DNA from: Chromatiales bacterium
GTDB lineage: Bacteria > Pseudomonadota > Gammaproteobacteria > UBA6429 > Thiohalophilaceae
Length of the DNA: 38,312 nt
Assembly (NCBI GenBank): GCA_027076325.1
Contig: JALTJZ010000011.1
Location: 208,994 to 247,305, forward strand
Direction of reading: 5' to 3'
Below, in pieces: positions 34,121 to 38,312 of this stretch. The notes under the pieces are model-generated. The model saw nothing but the letters and a program-made list of their open reading frames with translations. It did no database searches and was not told the DNA's origin. Each line of letters begins with the position of its first letter. The stretch's first letter is position 1. The position numbers were made by a program, and so were the translations under genes.

Positions 34121-35506
34121 TTAAGCAGGGTGGCGCCGCAAGGTTAAAATGGCTTTAAGCCCACCATCTTTGTGGTTAAGTAGTTGCAAATCACCCCCGT
34201 GCGACAAAGCAATATTGCGTGCAATGCTCAAGCCTAATCCTGTGCCTCCGGTTTCACGACTACGTGAAGTCTCTAACCTGAAGAACGGCTCAAAAACAGC
34301 CTCAAGTTGTTGTTCTGGAATGCCTGGCCCATCATCACAGATACTGATCACGATTGCTGTATCCGTTTCACTGGCGGTTATTTCTGCACTACCGGCATAT
34401 TTAATAGCATTATCAACCAGGTTAATAATACAGCGCTTTAATGCCTGCGGTCGTGCTGGGCAGGAACCTGCCTCACAGGATTTTATTTTAACATTCTGCC
34501 CAATCTCCACCGCCTGCTCTTTTATGGTTTCCAGTAGAGTGCAAATAGCAACCATTTCGACCTTTTCACCTGCATCATCCGCACGTAAAAAGTCCAGTGT
34601 TTCACTGGCAATGGCCTGCATTTCATCAAGGTTATGAATGAAGTTGTCACGTTGCGTGGCATCATTCAGCATTTCAGCTCGCAAGCGCATCCTCGTAATC
34701 GGGGTTTTCAGATCATGTGAAATAGCGGTTAACAAGCGGCTGCGATCTTCAATAAAACGCTGCAAACGACGCTGCATGGTATTAAAAGCATGGCTAGCAT
34801 GCCGCATCTCGGTCGGGCCGGTTTCTGCCAGCGGTGGTTGGTTAATATCAGTACCTAACTTGTCAGCCTGCTTTGCCAAAAGTGTGAGAGGCCGAGTGGC
34901 CAGGCGCACGGCAATCAGCGAAACCAGCAATACAATAATAATGAGTACAGCCAGGTTCACTAGCAGCATGGTTGAGTTTGCGAAAATTTCATCGTCAATT
35001 CTGTTCTCAAAGGTTACCCAGCTAGCATCACTTAACTGTACCTGCGCAAGAAACACCAGTGCATCGGGTGCGGTCATTCCCATATGTTCCATATGCATCA
35101 TACTGCCACTGCCCTCATGCAGGATATTCATGGCAGGCTGGTCACTTACGGCAACCTTTAAACGATAATCTTTACCCAACTGCGCTTGCAAACGATCACG
35201 AAATTCTGCGCTGGGTGAATCGGCTGCAATCTTCGGAGAATTGCTCCACAAAGGTGTTGATAGTGAAACTTTTAGTGGTGGCACATTAAGAATACGCACC
35301 AGCTTCTGGCGCCTTGCCACATCTTCACCGTCCAGCAAGCGCACAATTTCTGCAATTCGCTCGGCACTTTGGGCACCACTGGCAGCAAACAGGCGCTGTC
35401 CTCGTTCATGAAACTGTAACAGGGTACTAAATAACTGTGCCATTAACAAACCAGAAAGCAGAATAAGCGCCAACCGGCCAAACAATGATTGCGGGAACAA
35501 GCGCAT
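34121..35506 (-). CDS. Sensor histidine kinase with Met/His-rich periplasmic loop
   Basis: The 461-residue EnvZ-like kinase has helices at about 10-30 and 178-200 bounding a periplasmic sensor of about 145 residues. Within it residues 136-144 read M-M-H-M-E-H-M-G-M, a cluster well suited to copper or silver binding. HAMP follows, then the phospho-acceptor H264 in AISHDLKTPITRMRLR, the N box NLVDNAIKYAG, and G boxes DDGPGIP and GGTGLGLSIA. Its start overlaps the regulator stop (TGATG), so the two are co-translated. A typical CusS/CopS kinase is similar in layout, but the sensor is not clearly homologous. Metal sensing is inferred from the loop and the divergent Met/His-rich gene. Confidence 0.9.
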   Translation of the reverse strand: MRLFPQSLFGRLALILLSGLLMAQLFSTLLQFHERGQRLFAASGAQSAERIAEIVRLLDGEDVARRQKLVRILNVPPLKVSLSTPLWSNSPKIAADSPSAEFRDRLQAQLGKDYRLKVAVSDQPAMNILHEGSGSMMHMEHMGMTAPDALVFLAQVQLSDASWVTFENRIDDEIFANSTMLLVNLAVLIIIVLLVSLIAVRLATRPLTLLAKQADKLGTDINQPPLAETGPTEMRHASHAFNTMQRRLQRFIEDRSRLLTAISHDLKTPITRMRLRAEMLNDATQRDNFIHNLDEMQAIASETLDFLRADDAGEKVEMVAICTLLETIKEQAVEIGQNVKIKSCEAGSCPARPQALKRCIINLVDNAIKYAGSAEITASETDTAIVISICDDGPGIPEQQLEAVFEPFFRLETSRSRETGGTGLGLSIARNIALSHGGDLQLLNHKDGGLKAILTLRRHPA

Positions 35507-36240
35507 CAGCCTTGTGACTCTACATTAGCAGTAAAAACATAACCGGCACTGCGCACAGTTTTAATCAGCCGTGGCTCACGGCTGTCATCCCCCAGCCGCT
35601 TACGCAACCGCCCTACTTGTACATCAATGCTGCGGTCATACGGCACCGCTTCTTTACCGCTAACCAGTTCCAATAACTGGTCACGACTGAGCACACGGTT
35701 TGGGCGATCTAGAAAAACACGTAACAAACGGTATTCACCACCACTTAATGGCACAATCGTACCCTCAGCCGAGGTCAGTTGGCGTGCAACGGTATCGAGA
35801 GTTAAACCGGCAAAGTGTAATTTCCCTTTCGGTTCCGATTGCACCGCACTGTCTGGCAAACTACGCGCACGCCGCAAGACACTATTAATCCTCGCCAGTA
35901 ATTCACGCGGATTAAAGGGCTTAGCCAGATAATCATCGGCCCCCATTTCCAGCCCCACAATTCGATCAGTTTCTTCACCCAGTGCGGTGAGCATGATAAC
36001 AGGAACACGTGAATCAACACGGAGTTTACGGCACAGACTTAACCCGTCTTCACCCGGCATCATCAAATCCAGTACGATTAAATCAATGCTGGACTGCTTA
36101 AGCACACCCCACATCACGGCTCCATTTTCAGCCGTGCTGGCACGCAGGCCATGTTTTTCAAGGTAAACCTTTAATAGCTGGCGGATTTCGGCATCGTCAT
36201 CGACAACCAGTATATGGTCTTTATGTTGTTGAGTCGTCAT
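35506..36240 (-). CDS. OmpR-family response regulator
   Basis: The 244-residue protein has a receiver domain (phospho-acceptor D58 in LIVLDLMMPGEDG, acidic pocket VVDDD at 12-16, lysine in AKPFNP) and a winged-helix DNA-binding domain. The domain's recognition part shows VPLSGGEYRLLRVFLDRPNRVLSRDQLLELV and DRSIDVQVGRLRKRLGDD. The linker and receiver closely resemble OmpR. It is the first gene of the two-gene operon, co-translated with the kinase. The intergenic region in front holds four TTTGTAACA-like motifs that may be its own sites, implying autoregulation. Confidence 0.95.
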   Translation of the reverse strand: MTTQQHKDHILVVDDDAEIRQLLKVYLEKHGLRASTAENGAVMWGVLKQSSIDLIVLDLMMPGEDGLSLCRKLRVDSRVPVIMLTALGEETDRIVGLEMGADDYLAKPFNPRELLARINSVLRRARSLPDSAVQSEPKGKLHFAGLTLDTVARQLTSAEGTIVPLSGGEYRLLRVFLDRPNRVLSRDQLLELVSGKEAVPYDRSIDVQVGRLRKRLGDDSREPRLIKTVRSAGYVFTANVESQG

Positions 36241-36281
36241 AGTTTATTTTTAACCTGTCGCGCTCCATAAGTCAGTAGCAC

Positions 36282-36362
36282 TTTGTAACAAACTGTAACA
36301 ACAGGCCTGTAGGATAAAGTACGTTACAAAAAACCCCTGGCCAGACATTCACCTGTTACAAA
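36282..36362. promoter_or_regulatory. Array of four TTTGTAACA-like motifs (candidate response-regulator sites)
   Basis: Two direct copies exactly ten bases apart (TTTGTAACA 36282-36290, ACTGTAACA 36292-36300) are followed by two inverted copies (CGTTACAAA 36322-36330 and TGTTACAAA 36354-36362). Tandem half-sites at 10-base spacing are what OmpR-type dimers bind. The array lies in the divergent region between the regulator gene and the Met/His-rich peptide gene and could control both. Confidence 0.6.
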
Positions 36363-36433
36363 CAAATGCTTAAATAATAACTGAGAAACAATGATTTTAT
36401 TCAATAACTTGATTAAACAACAGGAGAAATATC

Positions 36434-36757
36434 ATGAACAGCAAAAAATTAGCCACTTATCTTTTAGGCACAGTAACCGGTGTTGGCCTGGCAATCGGTT
36501 CAGTGGCTTTCGCACAAAATACACTGGATCATCATAATGGTGGCATGATGGGGCAAACAACCCAGCAAACCACACATGACGCCATGCATGGCAAAACAAC
36601 ACCAAAAACCACACAGGGTGGAATGCATGAACAGGCAGTAAAAAATAATGTTCCCGGCATGCATGGTAGCACCACATCACAACATGCAGGCGCTGAGCAT
36701 TACAACAGTAAAACACACTGCAACTCAGCAGATGACAAACAGGACAAAAAATCCTGA
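36434..36757 (+). CDS. Secreted Met/His-rich small protein
   Basis: The 107-residue product has a clear signal peptide (hydrophobic core about 9-24, cleavage likely after VAFA). The mature part of about 80 residues is low-complexity, rich in His, Met, Thr and Gln, with repeated M-H units (AMHG, GMHE, GMHG), an N-terminal DHHNGGMM and a single Cys near the end. Such composition suits binding of copper or silver in the periplasm. No family is recognised. AGGAG lies 8 bases before the ATG. It diverges from the two-component operon, whose sensor carries a similar Met/His cluster, so a shared metal stimulus is likely. Confidence 0.8.
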   Translation: MNSKKLATYLLGTVTGVGLAIGSVAFAQNTLDHHNGGMMGQTTQQTTHDAMHGKTTPKTTQGGMHEQAVKNNVPGMHGSTTSQHAGAEHYNSKTHCNSADDKQDKKS

Positions 36758-36769
36758 TTGGTAAGGCAG

Positions 36770-36807
36770 AGCCCGGTTAGCACACCATTAACTTTGCAAG
36801 CCGGGCT
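36770..36807. other. Stem-loop between the two small genes
   Basis: AGCCCGG (36770-36776) pairs with CCGGGCT (36801-36807), extended by a G-U and a U-A pair. It lies 12 bases after the Met/His-rich gene. There is no U-run after it, so it may be a partial terminator that lowers read-through into the 40-residue gene. Confidence 0.45.
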
Positions 36808-36865
36808 TAGAAACACCACAGTGTAAGAAATTTAAACCTGAAAAATAATTGTAAAGGAGAATATT

Positions 36866-36988
36866 ATGAATAGCACTATGTTTTTTGGAATGGGATTTTT
36901 CTGGTTAATCCCAATTTTAGTTATCGGCTTGCTGGTGTGGTTGTTAGCTTCTTTATTTAAAGATGACTCTAACCAGCAACATAAATAA
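36866..36988 (+). CDS. 40-residue single-span membrane peptide
   Basis: The frame runs ATG to TAA with a strong AAAGGAGA ribosome site at 36853-36860, which is why it is called despite its length. The product has a short N-terminus (MNSTMFFGMG), one hydrophobic helix of about 20 residues (FFWLIPILVIGLLVWLLASL) and a polar tail ending in Gln-Gln-His-Lys. It resembles small SHOCT-less membrane peptides seen next to copper-resistance genes, but no family is assigned. It lies 108 bases behind the Met/His-rich gene on the same strand. Confidence 0.65.
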   Translation: MNSTMFFGMGFFWLIPILVIGLLVWLLASLFKDDSNQQHK

Positions 36989-37258
36989 AGCAGCACATCT
37001 AAATCATGAATAATTTTTTAGTTAGATAGTGTGCTTATAACTTAACGTCTATAGATGCGTTTAACACAGAGATAAAGGGTGCTTAACCATAAGCAATACG
37101 ATTGGTTAAGCGCCCCAACCATGTATAACGATCCCCTTTTATTTTTCTTCACAATATTGCACAACAGCTAAACCACTACATAAATTTGCGCCATTAATTG
37201 AAATATACTGGCTATTGCCTGCCTGAAAGACAGTAAATTCTAGTCCGAATAATCTGCA
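36989..37258. other. Intergenic region with a stable stem-loop
   Basis: No gene is seen. A 13-bp stem with one G-U pair (37077-37089 with 37103-37115, arms built on GCTTAACCA) encloses 13 bases. A T-rich run CCCCTTTTATTTTTC follows about 20 bases later on the plus strand. A looser dyad lies at 36992-37035. These probably end transcription from the 40-residue gene and from the convergent zinc-ribbon gene. Confidence 0.45.
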
Positions 37259-37879
37259 TTACTTAAATGGTGCATGGCATCTTGGGCAACGCTTAAGAGA
37301 AGAGCTATTTAATCGCCCGTTTTTGAATTTTGATGAAACATCGAACTTGTAATTACAGGCAGGGCATCGCCATATTTTGTGCTCTAAATACAGATAGCCC
37401 CCCAAAAACCACAGCATAACTATAAAAATAGTAACTTCACGTCTCACACCAAACGAAATTATTGTTGGTATAAGGTAGAACATGGAAAAAAGCAAAAAAA
37501 GAGAGCTTAGCCTGAAAATATATTTTCTTTTACGGAAAGCAGATTTTATTTTTTTCTTATAAGCAGGATTTTTTAAATCCCGTGCTATGGACTGTATTAA
37601 AAAATCTTCTGCTTTTCTAAAAGAAATCTCTTTCTGTATCAGCTTGTCTCTATCGGACTTACTACCAAATTTGAAAATTAGAAAATTTTTAAGTGCCTGA
37701 AAAAAGCCTACATGCTCTATTTCACGTACAGCCGGCTCAGGATGAATATTAACCCCTTCGTTTAAATCTTTATATCCAGCTTCCAGCTCTTCAATTGCTT
37801 TTAGTGCAATTTCTCTTTCGGTGCCTTTAAATAGTGTGTTGGCCTCCTGGCGCATACTTTCTAGTTGTTTTTTATCCAT
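37259..37879 (-). CDS. Membrane protein with C-terminal zinc ribbon, function unknown
   Basis: I do not recognise the 206-residue protein as a named family. The first 115 residues are charged and helical and should be cytoplasmic. Two membrane helices (about 122-142 and 149-166) follow, and the C-terminal 40 residues form a CPAC-N(about 21)-CPRC zinc ribbon, also cytoplasmic if both helices cross. AGGGAT precedes the ATG. The 3' end of another same-strand gene lies 75 bases upstream, so the two were probably an operon before the insertion element arrived; the promoter may now be missing or supplied by the element. Confidence 0.7.
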   Translation of the reverse strand: MDKKQLESMRQEANTLFKGTEREIALKAIEELEAGYKDLNEGVNIHPEPAVREIEHVGFFQALKNFLIFKFGSKSDRDKLIQKEISFRKAEDFLIQSIARDLKNPAYKKKIKSAFRKRKYIFRLSSLFLLFSMFYLIPTIISFGVRREVTIFIVMLWFLGGYLYLEHKIWRCPACNYKFDVSSKFKNGRLNSSSLKRCPRCHAPFK

Positions 37880-37954
37880 ATTTTATCCCTAAAAAATAAT
37901 ATAACTTTTATTATTTCGAGGCGACGGAGTGATTATTCGCCTGTCCTTTAGTAA

Positions 37955-38187
37955 CTACACGGTTTGTTGCAGTACGCTTTTTACTGATGCCAGAAATTCT
38001 TCTGGAAACACCGGTGTAAACCTTATATTTTTAAAATAACCTTTTTTTCTTTTTATTCCTATATGCGTATAAAAATCAGCCATATCTATTTTCAAGGCAA
38101 AAATAGATGTTTTTATCACGGGTGGTGAAAAGAGGCTTATTTCTTCTATGTCTGCTTTATTTATTATTACTGTTTTAAATAGGGTAT
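37955..38187 (-). pseudogene. 3' fragment of a gene interrupted by an IS3-family element
   Basis: The minus strand is open from the insertion-element edge to a TAG at 37957-37955, giving about 77 residues that end FLASVKSVLQQTV. The fragment includes LFKTVIINKADIEEISLF and a basic IKRKKGYFKNIRF stretch. It faintly recalls the strand pattern of bacterial PH-like domains, but this is not secure. The open frame runs on into the element with no start codon, so the original N-terminus has been displaced to the other side of the element, outside the window. Confidence 0.6.
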
Positions 38188-38312
38188 TGAGCTGTACCCC
38201 ATTTAACGGACATGAATTTCTAAGTTAAACTAACAGAAATGAGGTGTCCAAAATGGGTAACAGAAAGTATACAACAGAATTTAAGCTTGATGCAGTGCGC
38301 TTGGCACTATCA
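38188..38312 (+). mobile_element. Left end of an IS3-family insertion sequence (truncated by window)
   Basis: The terminal sequence TGAGCTGTACCCCATTTAAC starts with the TG typical of IS3 ends and is followed by GGACA, then about 45 non-coding bases and the transposase orfA start, the same spacing as in IS3 itself. The inverted right end and the target duplication lie outside the window. Confidence 0.8.
38253..38312 (+). CDS. IS3-family transposase OrfA, N-terminus only
   Basis: Twenty codons are visible before the window ends. The product begins MGNRKYTTEFKLDAVRLALS, the usual opening of the OrfA helix-turn-helix (HTH_Tnp_1) protein that binds the element's ends. A GAGGTG ribosome site lies 6 bases upstream. 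The rest of orfA and all of orfB are beyond the edge. Confidence 0.85.
   Translation, partial: MGNRKYTTEFKLDAVRLALS

Noticed and set aside
34149-35168. Long plus-strand frames opposite the histidine kinase gene
   Set aside because: They are antisense to a gene with clear kinase motifs, have no family resemblance and no ribosome sites.

Overview
The window reads as chromosome of a non-enteric, somewhat AT-rich gammaproteobacterium. The best clues are gene pairs typical of that class: polA next to a DUF2782 gene and a type II (APH-fold) homoserine kinase thrB, as in Pseudomonas; hslVU followed by a DUF971 gene; and a DUF47 gene paired with a PiT phosphate permease. The genus cannot be told from the sequence alone. 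No CRISPR array, rRNA, tRNA or prophage was seen. One IS3-family element enters at the right edge.

Layout. 1-355: a repeat element, then a strong minus-strand terminator behind polA. The stretch 169-283 looks like a free-standing small RNA with three C-rich hairpin loops, placed and oriented like Spot 42 behind polA in enteric bacteria. 356-7759: polA (minus), then a LOG-family nucleotide phosphoribohydrolase, a DUF2782 protein, a membrane diguanylate cyclase coupled to a PhnD-like periplasmic binding protein, and thrB. 8071-12566: TRAP permease genes dctQ and dctM, a membrane protein with an Sm-like tail, msrB, and the TRAP binding protein on the opposite strand. 12976-15876: a 966-residue PAS-PAS-GGDEF-EAL membrane protein. 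15901-18093: uvrD (minus).

18252-21159 is a tight four-gene operon: a hydrolase-like/TlpA thioredoxin fusion, a 3-methyladenine DNA glycosylase, a lipoprotein and a TusA-like sulfur carrier. 21163-25428 (minus) holds aroE, the PiT permease with its DUF47 partner, and hemB. 25583-29430 (plus) holds mlaC, hslV, hslU, a DUF971 gene and a DUF3592 gene. 29454-34041 (minus) is a nitric-oxide-related set: norD-like, norQ-like, a 64-residue protein and nnrS, with no nitric oxide reductase structural gene in view.

34121-36988 is a probable metal-stress module. A histidine kinase whose periplasmic domain carries a Met/His cluster is coupled to an OmpR-type regulator. Both diverge from a secreted Met/His-rich peptide gene and a 40-residue membrane peptide gene, across a promoter region with four copies of a TTTGTAACA-like motif. 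37259-38312 holds a zinc-ribbon membrane protein, the 3' end of a second gene, and the IS3-family left end that interrupts it.

The most novel-looking items are the candidate C-rich small RNA behind polA, the Met/His sensing module with its operator array, the hydrolase-like/TlpA operon, and the membrane-anchored Sm-like protein. All function statements come from motif recognition by eye; no database search was run.
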